The notes under the pieces: model-generated | What the model was told of the DNA's origin: nothing | The model's input: the letters and a program-made list of their open reading frames with translations, nothing else | Database searches by the model: none | NCBI GenBank assembly: GCA_018669845.1 | Contig: JABHSO010000045.1 | Coordinates: 1-36,741, forward strand | Source: Gammaproteobacteria bacterium | GTDB lineage: Bacteria; Pseudomonadota; Gammaproteobacteria; GCA-001735895 | Reading direction: 5' to 3' | Length of the DNA: 36,741 bases | Shown here: positions 27,503-35,793 of the stretch, piece after piece | Position numbering within the stretch: position 1 is the stretch's first letter | How the letters are laid out: every line of letters starts with the position of its first letter | Translations under genes and position numbers: made by a program

Positions 27503-28730
27503 AAAGACAGAAAATAATCTTATCGTAGGACTTGATATAGGTACTTCAAAAGTAGTTGCTATTGTTGGGGAAGTAACCGTTGAAGGAACAATCGAAATTA
27601 TAGGAGTAGGTACTCAACCCTCACGAGGATTGAAAAAAGGTGTCGTAGTCAATATTGAGTCAACGGTTCAGTCTATTCAACGTGCTGTTGAAGAAGCAGA
27701 GTTGATGGCAGGTTGTCAGATTCGTTCAGTGTATGCAGGTATTGCTGGTAGTCATGTAAAGAGTATTAACTCTCATGGCATCGTGGCAGTTAAAGATAAA
27801 GAAGTCACTCCTGCCGATGTAGCAAGAGTTATCGATGCTGCTAAGGCTGTTGCTATTCCAGCTGATCAACGTATTTTGCACGTGCTGCCCCAGGAATTTC
27901 TGATTGATAACCAGGAAGGTATCAGAGATCCAATCAGTATGTCGGGAGTGCGTCTTGAATCGAGGGTGCATCTTGTTACAGGTGCGGTAAGTGCAGCACA
28001 GAACATTATTAAATGTGTACGACGTTGTGGTCTTGACGTCGATGACATTATTCTTGAGCAGCTTGCCTCAAGTGCTTCGGTGTTAACCGATGATGAAAAG
28101 GAACTGGGTGTATGCCTGGTTGATATCGGTGGTGGTACAACTGATATAGCAGTGTTTACAGAAGGTGCCATTCGACATACTGCTGTTATTCCCATAGCAG
28201 GTGATCAGGTTACCAATGATATTGCTGTCGCTTTACGCACGCCTACTCAATACGCCAATGACCTGAAAATTAAATATGCCTGTGCTTTACGTCAACTGGC
28301 CACTGAAGAGGAAACTATTGAAGTGCCCAGTGTGGGTGATCGTGCTCCTCGTCGTCTTGCTCGTCAAACTCTGGCTGAAGTGGTTGAACCACGTTATGAA
28401 GAGTTACTTAGCCTGGTTCAGGCAGAGCTCAGACGGTCTGGTTTTGAAGAGATCTGTGCGGCCGGAATTGTTCTGACCGGTGGCAGCTCGAAGATGGAAG
28501 GGGTTATTGAACTGGCAGAAGAAATATTTCATATGCCCGTACGCTTAGGTGTTCCCCAGCATGTTTCAGGTCTGGTCGATGTTATACGAAATCCAATCCA
28601 TGCCACTGGTGTGGGTTTACTGCTGTTTGGTCTTAAACAGCAATCCAGTTTTTCCAGCCAGGAGCTGGAAGAAAACTCTGGAGACAGCTTATGGAAAAAA
28701 ATGAAAAGCTGGTTTCAGGGTAATTTTTAA
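27495..28730 (+). CDS. ftsA: Cell division protein FtsA
   Basis: FtsA is an actin-like ATPase that tethers FtsZ to the inner membrane. I choose ATG 27495 (411 residues, start MSKKTENNLIVGLDIGTSKV), preceded by GAGG at 27483-27486. A GTG at 27468 would add nine residues but lacks support. ATP-binding motifs are GLDIGTSKVVAIVG near the N-terminus, VDIGGGTTDIAVF and LTGGSSKMEGV. The 1C domain lies about residues 85-160. The protein ends in the amphipathic membrane-targeting helix SLWKKMKSWFQGNF. It overlaps ftsQ by 8 nt and is the last overlapping gene of the cluster. Confidence 0.95.
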   Translation: MSKKTENNLIVGLDIGTSKVVAIVGEVTVEGTIEIIGVGTQPSRGLKKGVVVNIESTVQSIQRAVEEAELMAGCQIRSVYAGIAGSHVKSINSHGIVAVKDKEVTPADVARVIDAAKAVAIPADQRILHVLPQEFLIDNQEGIRDPISMSGVRLESRVHLVTGAVSAAQNIIKCVRRCGLDVDDIILEQLASSASVLTDDEKELGVCLVDIGGGTTDIAVFTEGAIRHTAVIPIAGDQVTNDIAVALRTPTQYANDLKIKYACALRQLATEEETIEVPSVGDRAPRRLARQTLAEVVEPRYEELLSLVQAELRRSGFEEICAAGIVLTGGSSKMEGVIELAEEIFHMPVRLGVPQHVSGLVDVIRNPIHATGVGLLLFGLKQQSSFSSQELEENSGDSLWKKMKSWFQGNF

Positions 28731-28774
28731 ATAGCTACATAAATGTAATCAAAAAAAGTAAGAGGATAAATCTA

Positions 28775-29947
28775 ATGTTTGAATTAATGGATGCATTTTC
28801 ACAAAATGCGGTAATAAAGGTAATAGGAGTCGGCGGCGGCGGCGGTAATGCTGTTCAGCATATGGTCGACTCCCATATTGAAGGTGTTGAGTTTATGTGT
28901 GTCAATACTGACGTGCAGGCACTTAAGAAAATGGATGCTAAAACTTCCATTCAAATTGGTAGTAGTATCACCAAAGGTTTAGGAGCCGGAGCAGATCCTG
29001 GAGTAGGTCGTCAGGCAGCAATGGAAGATCGTGAAAGAATTCAGGAAGCTATAACCGGCACCGACATGTTATTCATTACCGCAGGTATGGGTGGTGGAAC
29101 TGGTACTGGTGCTGCTCCCGTTATTGCCCAGATTGCGAAAGAAATGGGTGTACTAACCGTTGCTGTTGTGACCAAACCATTTGGTTTTGAACGCGGTAAA
29201 CGTATGGCCCTGGCTGAACAGGGTATTAAAGAATTATCAGAATCTGTTGATTCATTAATCACTATACCTAACGATAAGTTAATGCCTGTACTGGGTAAAC
29301 AGACCACCGTACTAGAAGTGTTTAATACTGCTAATGATGTATTACGCGGTGCTGTTCAAGGTATTGCAGAACTGATTACCTGTCCTGGTTTGATCAATGT
29401 GGATTTTGCTGACGTTAGAACTGTTATGTCTGAAATGGGCATGGCGATGATGGGTTCAGGAGAAGCAACTGGCGAAGACCGTGCAACTGAAGCTGCAGTT
29501 GCGGCAATTTCATCTCCATTGCTGGAAGATATTGATATTGCCGGTGCTCAGGGAATCCTGGTCAATGTGACTGCTGGTCTGGATTTAGCAATTGGTGAAC
29601 TGGATGATGTGGGTTCTACAATTACAGAACTGGCTTCTGATGATGCAACAGTAGTTGTCGGTACAGTTATTGATTCTGAAATGACTTCGGGTGAATTACG
29701 TGTGACATTGGTTGCAACGGGTCTGGGTAAAGAAAAGAAACAGCAGAAGCCAGATGTCTCAGTTGCTACACCGATCATAAAACCTGAAAAAACAGGACAG
29801 GTTGATTATACAAAACTTGATCAGCCAATTAATATGCGCGGAACCACTAGCAAGAAAGTTGTTGGTGATTCTATAGAAATTCCAGAAGACAAAGAAAGTC
29901 TGGAATATCTGGAAATCCCTGCATTTTTACGTAGACAGGCAGACTAA
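28775..29947 (+). CDS. ftsZ: Cell division GTPase FtsZ
   Basis: FtsZ is the tubulin-like GTPase that forms the Z ring. The 390-residue protein has the GTP-binding signature GGGTGTG at 106-112, the N-terminal GVGGGGGNAVQHM, and NVDFADVRTVM (T7 loop region, in which the catalytic aspartate lies). A variable linker follows at about 317-375. The conserved C-terminal peptide LEYLEIPAFLRRQAD binds FtsA and ZipA in relatives. Unlike the 15 genes before it, ftsZ has a 44-nt spacer with a strong Shine-Dalgarno sequence (AAGAGGA), which fits its need for higher expression. A hairpin follows. lpxC, the usual next gene, is absent. Confidence 0.98.
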   Translation: MFELMDAFSQNAVIKVIGVGGGGGNAVQHMVDSHIEGVEFMCVNTDVQALKKMDAKTSIQIGSSITKGLGAGADPGVGRQAAMEDRERIQEAITGTDMLFITAGMGGGTGTGAAPVIAQIAKEMGVLTVAVVTKPFGFERGKRMALAEQGIKELSESVDSLITIPNDKLMPVLGKQTTVLEVFNTANDVLRGAVQGIAELITCPGLINVDFADVRTVMSEMGMAMMGSGEATGEDRATEAAVAAISSPLLEDIDIAGAQGILVNVTAGLDLAIGELDDVGSTITELASDDATVVVGTVIDSEMTSGELRVTLVATGLGKEKKQQKPDVSVATPIIKPEKTGQVDYTKLDQPINMRGTTSKKVVGDSIEIPEDKESLEYLEIPAFLRRQAD

Positions 29948-29967
29948 AGGTCCGCACTTCTCTTACT

Positions 29968-30009
29968 CCTTATTGAAGTTATGGATGACTTCAATAAGGT
30001 TAATTTAAT
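29968..30009 (+). terminator. Terminator after ftsZ
   Basis: CCTTATTGAAGT (29968-29979) and ACTTCAATAAGG (29988-29999) form a perfect 12-bp stem with an 8-nt loop, followed by TTAATTTAAT. The T-tract is interrupted, so termination may be incomplete. The site lies between the convergent ftsZ and the lipoprotein gene and could act on both strands. Confidence 0.7.
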
Positions 30010-30080
30010 TCAGCATATTCATGCTGTTTTCCCGACCCTGCCAAAAATAAATTAAGTTGTTTTTTAATTAAAATAATCCA

Positions 30081-30533
30081 TTAGTCCGGCTGTTTACCGA
30101 GTGAGTGGCAGTTAAGGCAATATGCTGATACTGATCCAGCCAGGTAATAATTGGGTGGATCCTGTTGTAAACCATCTCTGGCGTTAATAATATTCTGCCG
30201 AAATTGATCAATATTGAATGAAACTATGTTGTGGTTGGAGCTGAGGTTTTCTTCCCCAAGGGAATGACTCAGAATTTCCATCTTGCTTAGGATAGAAATC
30301 GCGTTGAGCCTTTGTGAATTGGGTACCGGGATTGTGTCCTGTAAGCTGTTATCCAGTAAAGTGGTGTACCAGGCAAACTGCTGCATGGTATCAGTCAATG
30401 TTTCAGATGAAATATAATTAAAATCAGGTGGGTATGTAACTTTTCTGACGGTTTCAAATACACCATTAGCACAGCCTATAACAGTAAAAGCTGTGGTAAG
30501 AAGAAGAGCTCTTTTTAAATAAATTGATAACAT
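30081..30533 (-). CDS. Small lipoprotein with C-terminal haem c motif (cytochrome c'-like?)
   Basis: This is a 150-residue protein I cannot name. The N-terminus is a lipoprotein signal peptide with lipobox VIGC (C21), so it should be a membrane-anchored periplasmic protein. A single CxxCH haem attachment motif (C139-L-N-C142-H143) lies eight residues from the end. The region between, about 40-130, looks helical and has no other Cys. A haem c motif at the very C-terminus of a short helical protein is the layout of cytochrome c' and its relatives, so a c'-like four-helix bundle is a reasonable inference, not shown. It converges on ftsZ. No cytochrome maturation genes are nearby. The upstream gap on its own strand holds the REP-like pair. 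Confidence 0.75.
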   Translation of the reverse strand: MLSIYLKRALLLTTAFTVIGCANGVFETVRKVTYPPDFNYISSETLTDTMQQFAWYTTLLDNSLQDTIPVPNSQRLNAISILSKMEILSHSLGEENLSSNHNIVSFNIDQFRQNIINARDGLQQDPPNYYLAGSVSAYCLNCHSLGKQPD

Positions 30534-30660
30534 GATTGAAGCCTACTTTAATATTTATCTCATTATAACGGTAAACCCTTCAGTAATCATATTTGTGGAT
30601 TGATGGAAATCATCATTACCCTCGATCTTGAATGTGAGATAGATATAGTTGAAGTTATCG

Positions 30661-30727
30661 GTAGGGTGCGCCGTGCGCACCATCGAGTTTTGATACCAAT
30701 ATCCATGGTGCGCGCGGCGCACCCTGC
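30661..30727. repeat. REP/BIME-like pair of inverted GC-rich palindromes
   Basis: Two units face each other. The left one is GTAG (30661-30664) plus a palindrome with stem GGTGCGC/GCGCACC and loop CGT (30665-30681). The right one is the same palindrome with loop GCG (30707-30723) followed by CTGC (30724-30727), the complement of GCAG. Each unit can fold alone, and the two together form a stem of about 23 bp with wobble pairs and a 21-nt loop. A GTAG-type head plus palindrome, in inverted pairs, is how REP sequences and BIMEs are built. It lies 23 bases past the stop of the GIY-YIG gene and stands out as GC-rich in AT-rich DNA. Confidence 0.7.
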
Positions 30728-30749
30728 AACATATAAAGTAAAAACCTTA

Positions 30750-31010
30750 CTACTTTATTACCGATTCGATTAAATTGAGTTTTTGGATTCGAGTTAAAGA
30801 CTTGATTTCCATTTCACGTTTGCTGGCCTGACTGCGAGTTTCAGCTTGTTCCTGAAACACCAGTTTTACTGGCTGACGACCTCTAGTAAATTTTGCGCCT
30901 AAATTTGAAGATTTATCATTGTGTTCTGAAATTCGTCTTTCCACGTCTGTGGTAATACCTGTGTACAGGCTATTATCTGAACAGCGTAGTATGTACACAT
31001 TCCAGCTCAT
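30750..31010 (-). CDS. GIY-YIG domain protein (YhbQ/UPF0213 family)
   Basis: This 86-residue protein consists of a single GIY-YIG nuclease-like domain. WNVYILRCSDNSLYTGITTDVERRISEHN carries the VYI and YTG halves of the signature and the conserved arginine helix. The remainder, AKFTRGRQPVKLVFQE and ASKREMEIKSLTR, is typical of YhbQ/UPF0213. A nuclease role in repair is suggested for the family but not settled. The catalytic-type glutamate in KREMEIK is present. Its ATG overlaps the srkA stop by one base, so the two are probably cotranscribed. Confidence 0.9.
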   Translation of the reverse strand: MSWNVYILRCSDNSLYTGITTDVERRISEHNDKSSNLGAKFTRGRQPVKLVFQEQAETRSQASKREMEIKSLTRIQKLNLIESVIK

Positions 31011-32002
31011 TAGAGTGGACGAATTGCGGGTTCATTTATGGCTGAAAACTGTTCACGCAACTCAAGAATATGCTCTTCCCAATAACGTGTAGTATTGAAC
31101 CAGGGGAAACTGTGAGGGAAAGCTGGGTCAGCCCATCTTCGAGCAAGCCAGGCACTGTAGTTCATTATACGAAGTGTTCTAAAGACTTCTATAAGCTGTA
31201 ACTCGGTCATATCAAAATCATTAAATTCAAAATATCCATCGAGAATTTTATTCAGTTGTACACCCTGTTGTTCACGACTACCGGACAGTAACATCCAGAT
31301 ATCCTGCACAGCAGGTGCCATTCGAGAATCATCAAAATCTACAAAGTTAGGGTTGTCGTCACGCCATAACATGTTACCGGCATGGCAGTCACCGTGAACT
31401 CGTATACTTTTTACAGATCCTGCTCTGGCTATTGATTGTTCCATTGCGTTTAGAACGTCTTTTGTCAAACTGTCATAAGCCAGTTTTAACTCGGAGGGTA
31501 TGAAGTTCTCGCTGATGAATTTAACACTGTCATAGCCATAATTATTAATGTTTATGGATGGTCTGTATTCAAAAGAAGCTGTTGAACCGATTAAATGCAT
31601 TCTGGCTAATAAACGACCGAGAATTAACAGGTTGTCTTTATAGTCGAGTTCAGGTGCGTGACCTCCTTTACGTTCAAATAAAGAGATGCTGAAATTTCTA
31701 TATTGAAACAGGCTTTCATCGGCATTATTTTTCAAAGGAGTGACTATGGGCAATTCCTGTTCAGCCAGTTCATAACTGAAAGCATGTTCTTCCAGAATTT
31801 GCTCTTTAGTCCAACGATTTGGCCGGTAAAATTTTGCAATTATTGGCAGTCCATCTTCAATTCCAATCTGATAAACACGATTTTCATAACTATTAAGTGC
31901 CAGATTTCGCCCGTCACACAGATAACCCTGAGACTCAATGGCATCCATGATGAAATCTGGGGTTAGTGTTTCAAAGGGGTGAGAGTTATTTGTAGTATTC
32001 AT
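31010..32002 (-). CDS. srkA: Stress response kinase A (SrkA/YihE)
   Basis: SrkA is a cytoplasmic Ser/Thr kinase with an aminoglycoside-phosphotransferase-like fold that is linked to survival of stress. The 330-residue length is standard. The N-terminal PDFIMDAIESQGYLCDGRNLALNSYENRVYQIG is the family hallmark. The catalytic loop is V202-HGDCHAGN, with D205 as the base, and the metal site is in NFVDFDDSRM (D222). AKFYRPNRWTKEQILEEH includes the ATP-binding lysine and the conserved Glu helix. It leads the two-gene unit with the GIY-YIG protein. Its upstream gap is filled by an inverted ANCACGAAG repeat pair. Confidence 0.93.
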   Translation of the reverse strand: MNTTNNSHPFETLTPDFIMDAIESQGYLCDGRNLALNSYENRVYQIGIEDGLPIIAKFYRPNRWTKEQILEEHAFSYELAEQELPIVTPLKNNADESLFQYRNFSISLFERKGGHAPELDYKDNLLILGRLLARMHLIGSTASFEYRPSININNYGYDSVKFISENFIPSELKLAYDSLTKDVLNAMEQSIARAGSVKSIRVHGDCHAGNMLWRDDNPNFVDFDDSRMAPAVQDIWMLLSGSREQQGVQLNKILDGYFEFNDFDMTELQLIEVFRTLRIMNYSAWLARRWADPAFPHSFPWFNTTRYWEEHILELREQFSAINEPAIRPL

Positions 32003-32027
32003 AGTGAATCATTATGGGAAAATAATT

Positions 32028-32196
32028 CACCACGAAGAGCACAAAGAACACGAAGTTTTATTTTTAACTAATTCTTTTAACCAAAAACTGATTATTGAAA
32101 TATCGACTATATACCCTGATAAACCAATAACTATGTTTTTAAAAATAATCTGCTGACTAAATAAAAATCTTCGTGTTCTTCGTGAGCTTCGTGGTG
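32028..32196. repeat. Inverted pair of ANCACGAAG 9-nt arrays (element B)
   Basis: The left arm (32028-32055) holds three 9-nt units with consensus ANCACGAAG. The right arm (32169-32196) is its reverse complement at 25 of 28 positions. Weaker complementarity continues inward (TTTTATTTT against AAATAAAAA). The interior of about 110 bp is AT-rich and has no open reading frame. The element fills almost the whole space between srkA and the next gene. It looks like a small non-autonomous or structural repeat. No transposase is present. Confidence 0.65.
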
Positions 32197-32212
32197 CAAA
32201 AAAAGAAGTTAC

Positions 32213-32755
32213 CTAATGGCCTGACAGTTTATGTAATTCTTCCAGAATAGAATCGACAAGTTGACGACCATGAGCGCCCATGCCCCGGCTTAGCACTTTG
32301 GGATCTCTTTCTCCATTTATCATCTTGCGCATAATACCACCTAGATTTTTCATGTCTCCACCGGCAGCGGACATTTGTTCGGCCATCTGGCTGATGATTT
32401 CCAATGCTTCTGGACGCCCCGTTGAAGCCTGGTGAATCATATGTGCAAGGCCCGGTGCTGCCATACTGGCATCGGCTTGTTTATTGGGGTCTGGCAAAGT
32501 AGCAGGGTTTTGAATGCCCAGTAAAATAGCAGCAACTATGGTGCTATCTTCTTCATCAAGTCCCAACAGCAGGTTTTCGTCTCTTTCACCTTTGATGATG
32601 CGACGTATCACCATTACCACATCACCCCAGCCATTTTTTTCACTGATTTGAAGAATTTCTTCGGTCTGAGGAATCAGACTCGGGTTACCGATACATTGCA
32701 CAACCTGCACGATGACGCCAGCATGAGATTGAATTATTTGCTGTTGTCGGTCCAT
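32213..32755 (-). CDS. Uncharacterised protein with internal duplication, downstream of valS
   Basis: I do not recognise a named family for this 180-residue protein. It has no signal peptide or membrane segment and should be cytoplasmic and mostly helical. Residues 49-78 (VIRRIIKGERDENLL, then GLDEEDSTIVAAIL) resemble 141-171 (IMRKMINGERDPKVL, then GAHGRQLVDSIL), so the protein appears to be built from two copies of one helical module joined by a Pro/Ala-rich stretch (84-102). Similar GERD-x(n)-L-x-GLD patterns occur, from memory, at the ends of some TPR-type proteins. It begins one base after the valS stop and is surely cotranscribed with it. A role in translation is only a guess from the neighbour. 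Confidence 0.75.
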   Translation of the reverse strand: MDRQQQIIQSHAGVIVQVVQCIGNPSLIPQTEEILQISEKNGWGDVVMVIRRIIKGERDENLLLGLDEEDSTIVAAILLGIQNPATLPDPNKQADASMAAPGLAHMIHQASTGRPEALEIISQMAEQMSAAGGDMKNLGGIMRKMINGERDPKVLSRGMGAHGRQLVDSILEELHKLSGH

Positions 32756-32756
32756 A

Positions 32757-35579
32757 TTAAAGAGCTCTGATTTTTTCTGCCTGAACTAATAATGAGTTCA
32801 GTGCAGACTCTGCTTCAGCCAGCTTTTCACGTTCCTTGTTGACCACTGCTTCAGGTGCTCTGTCGACGAAATTAGCATTACTCAGCTTGCCTTTAATACG
32901 CTCAGCTTCGCTCTTAAACTTATCCATATTCTTTTCCAGACGGGCGAGTTCAGCTTCTTTATCGATCAGACCGGCCAGAGGAATTAACAGGTTCATATCG
33001 CCAACTAAAGATGTTGCTGATTCTGGTGCGTTTTCATCGGCTTTCAGCCAGGTGATGGATTCAAGCTTTGCCAGAGATAACAGTAATGACTCGTTATTAT
33101 TGAGCCTAAAACTATCCTTCTCTGAGCCATTTTGCAGTAATACAGGTAAAGGTTTACCCGGTTTGATATCCATCTCAGAACGGATTTGACGAATGCCCAT
33201 GATAAAAGTTTTAACCCAGCTGAGTTCTTCTATGGCTTGCTGGTTTATCAAGGTTTCATCCGAAACAGGGTAAGGCTGTAACATGATTGTTTCGCCCTCA
33301 ACGCCGGCTAGCGGTGCAACCTTCTGCCATAATTCTTCAGTGATGTAAGGCATGATAGGGTGCAGTAAACGCAACATGGATTCGAGTACGGTGACCAGTG
33401 TTTTGCGTGCAGCACGTTTTTGTTCAACACTGGAAGAATCGGAATAAATAACCGGTTTGGATAATTCGATATACCAGTCACAGTAATCATTCCAGATGAA
33501 TTCATAAATCTCTTTTGAGGCTAGATCGAAACGATACGATTCAATATGGCGGGCCACTTCGGTTGAAACCTGTTGCAGTCGGGAAGTAATCCAGTGGTCT
33601 GCTAGAGAAAGGGCTAGCGGCTCATTATTTAAACCAGTATCTTCGCCTTCGGTATTTTGTAAAACATAACGCGTGGCATTCCAGATCTTGTTGCAGAAAT
33701 TGCGGTAACCTTCGATTCGTCCCATATCGAATTTAACATCTCGACCGGTTGAAGCTAGTGCGGTGTAAGTAAAACGCAGGGCATCGGTGCCATAACTCTG
33801 GATTCCATCAGGGAATTCTTTACGGGTTTGTTTCTCAATTTTGGCAGCCAGCTTTGGCTGCATCATGCCACTGGTGCGTTTACTGACCAATGATTCAAGG
33901 TCTATGCCATCGATCAGGTCAATGGGGTCGAGCACATTGCCTTTTGATTTGGACATTTTATGACCCAGTGAATCACGTACCAGGCCGTGCACATAAACCT
34001 CCTTGAAAGGCACCTGTCCATCCATAAACTTGAGTCCGAACATAATCATTCTGGCTACCCAGAAAAAGATAATGTCAAAACCGGTAACCAGTACCTGTGT
34101 CGGGTAGAAATCTTCCAGACGTTGAGTTTGTTGAGGCCAGCCTAAAGTTGAAAAGGGCCAGAGTGCAGATGAAAACCAGGTATCCAGTACATCTTCGTCC
34201 TGACGTAAATTTACATCCTCAGGAATATTATGCTTATCACGGATTTGTTGTTCGTTATGACCAACGTATAGATTGCCTTCGTCATCGTACCAGGCTGGAA
34301 TTCGGTGACCCCACCAGATTTGACGGCTAATGCACCAGTCCTGAATGTTATTCATCCATTCGTAATAAATGTTTTCTGCATTTTGCGGAACAAATTTAAT
34401 GGCTCCGGATTCAACGGCTTCGATAGCCGGTTTTGCCAGTGGTGCTGCTTTTACATACCATTGATCTGTCAGGTAAGGTTCTATAACTGTGCCGGAACGA
34501 TCCCCGCGAGGAACCATCAGTTTGTGTGGTTCGATTTTTTCAATTAACCCGAGTTCTTCCAGATCTGCCACTATTTTTTTACGAGCGACATAACGATCAA
34601 GCCCAATATACTTTGCAGGAAGTAAATCACCCTCTTCAGTCAGGTTATCACGAATGGCGGCATCCTGAGTAAAGATATTTATTAGTCCACCGTGAGGCTG
34701 GTCCTGTATGGGCGTTTCATCATTATGTCGTTTCCATACATCGTAATCGTTGAAATCATGTGCAGGCGTAATTTTTACGCAACCGGTGCCGAATTCGGCA
34801 TCCACATGTTCATCAATTATGATGGGAATATGACGTCCAGTTAAAGGCAGTTCAACGGTTTGCCCAACCAGGTGCATGTAACGTTCATCACCGGGGGCGA
34901 TAGCAATGGCACAGTCACCTAACATTGTTTCAGGTCGGGTAGTAGCAACAACCAGATGACCTTCCTGGTTACTGAAAGGATAACGCAGGTGCCACATGCT
35001 GCCATTTTCTTCTTCAGAAATAACTTCAAGATCAGATATGGCTGTGTGAAATTTAGTGTCCCAGTTCACCAGGCGTTTGCCACGATAAATCAGACCTTCT
35101 TCATAAAGGCGTACGAAAACTTCCTGCACGGCATCTGACAGGCCGTCGTCCATAGTGAAACGCTCATGTTCCCAGTCCAGTGAAGAGCCGAGGCGGCGTA
35201 ATTGGGAAGTGATATGTCCACCGGACTTTTCTTTCCAGTCCCAAATTCTATCGATAAGCTTTTCTCGCCCCAGATCATGGCGGGTTAGACCTTCGGCTTC
35301 CATCTGGCGCTCTACAACCATTTGAGTAGCAATACCGGCATGATCACTACCCGGTTGCCAGAGTGTTTTATCTCCGCTCATGCGGTGATAACGAATCAGG
35401 GTATCCATGATGGCATTGTTAAAACCATGCCCCATGTGCAGGCTACCAGTAACATTCGGTGGTGGAATCATGATGCAATAGCTTTTCTCACCCTCGGATG
35501 CCGGGCTGAAATAACCATTTTTTTCCCAATGTTGATACCAGTTTTGTTCGATGGCGTGCGGGTCGTAGGTTTTTTCCAT
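32757..35579 (-). CDS. valS: Valyl-tRNA synthetase
   Basis: ValS charges tRNA-Val and edits mischarged threonine. The 940-residue class I enzyme has the HIGH-type motif H48-MGH51 in [15 protein letters not shown] and the KMSKS motif at 541-545 ([14 protein letters not shown]). The editing (CP1) domain shows [18 protein letters not shown] and the [18 protein letters not shown] segment. It ends in the valine-specific coiled coil (about 868-940, starting [19 protein letters not shown]). The anticodon-binding region includes [15 protein letters not shown]. holC and pepA, neighbours in enterics, are not next to it here. The uncharacterised gene follows after one base. Confidence 0.98.
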   Translation of the reverse strand: MEKTYDPHAIEQNWYQHWEKNGYFSPASEGEKSYCIMIPPPNVTGSLHMGHGFNNAIMDTLIRYHRMSGDKTLWQPGSDHAGIATQMVVERQMEAEGLTRHDLGREKLIDRIWDWKEKSGGHITSQLRRLGSSLDWEHERFTMDDGLSDAVQEVFVRLYEEGLIYRGKRLVNWDTKFHTAISDLEVISEEENGSMWHLRYPFSNQEGHLVVATTRPETMLGDCAIAIAPGDERYMHLVGQTVELPLTGRHIPIIIDEHVDAEFGTGCVKITPAHDFNDYDVWKRHNDETPIQDQPHGGLINIFTQDAAIRDNLTEEGDLLPAKYIGLDRYVARKKIVADLEELGLIEKIEPHKLMVPRGDRSGTVIEPYLTDQWYVKAAPLAKPAIEAVESGAIKFVPQNAENIYYEWMNNIQDWCISRQIWWGHRIPAWYDDEGNLYVGHNEQQIRDKHNIPEDVNLRQDEDVLDTWFSSALWPFSTLGWPQQTQRLEDFYPTQVLVTGFDIIFFWVARMIMFGLKFMDGQVPFKEVYVHGLVRDSLGHKMSKSKGNVLDPIDLIDGIDLESLVSKRTSGMMQPKLAAKIEKQTRKEFPDGIQSYGTDALRFTYTALASTGRDVKFDMGRIEGYRNFCNKIWNATRYVLQNTEGEDTGLNNEPLALSLADHWITSRLQQVSTEVARHIESYRFDLASKEIYEFIWNDYCDWYIELSKPVIYSDSSSVEQKRAARKTLVTVLESMLRLLHPIMPYITEELWQKVAPLAGVEGETIMLQPYPVSDETLINQQAIEELSWVKTFIMGIRQIRSEMDIKPGKPLPVLLQNGSEKDSFRLNNNESLLLSLAKLESITWLKADENAPESATSLVGDMNLLIPLAGLIDKEAELARLEKNMDKFKSEAERIKGKLSNANFVDRAPEAVVNKEREKLAEAESALNSLLVQAEKIRAL

Positions 35580-35613
35580 GGTGCTTATAAATTCTAAAAA
35601 ATCAAAGGAAGCG

Positions 35614-35619
35614 ATTATA
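35614..35619 (-). promoter_or_regulatory. Probable -10 box of valS
   Basis: On the minus strand a perfect TATAAT (35619-35614) sits 34 bases before the valS ATG, preceded by CATG. The -35 position (TTTTAT) is weak. A leader of about 28 nt would result. No T-box or attenuator-like structure fits in so short a leader. Confidence 0.45.
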
Positions 35620-35650
35620 CATGGCGGATGGCGCTCATAAAAAAATATTT

Positions 35651-35678
35651 CACCACGAAGGGCACGAAGAACACGAAG
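35651..35678 (+). repeat. ANCACGAAG 9-nt array, copy C (single arm)
   Basis: Three consecutive 9-nt units (ACCACGAAG, GGCACGAAG, AACACGAAG) preceded by ATTTC lie between the divergent valS and PDC-like genes. The array is nearly identical to the left arm of the 32028-32196 element, but no inverted partner is seen before 35794. No promoter for the following gene is convincing in this gap. Confidence 0.65.
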
Positions 35679-35793
35679 ATGAAATATAATAAAGAAGTTT
35701 AGTGTACTCTAAGAGAAGGCTTTTCTCGTCATAGAGTTGATTTTTAACATGGGTATGATTACCCCGAATTAAAAAAGTAAAGGATATCCAGGT

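Noticed and set aside
32097-35597. Several plus-strand open reading frames of 60-117 codons opposite valS
   Set aside because: All lie antisense to the intact, motif-complete valS coding sequence and have no family features of their own.
35737-35759. TTGATT and TATGAT as promoter of the PDC-like gene
   Set aside because: The spacer is only 11 nt, too short for a sigma70 promoter.
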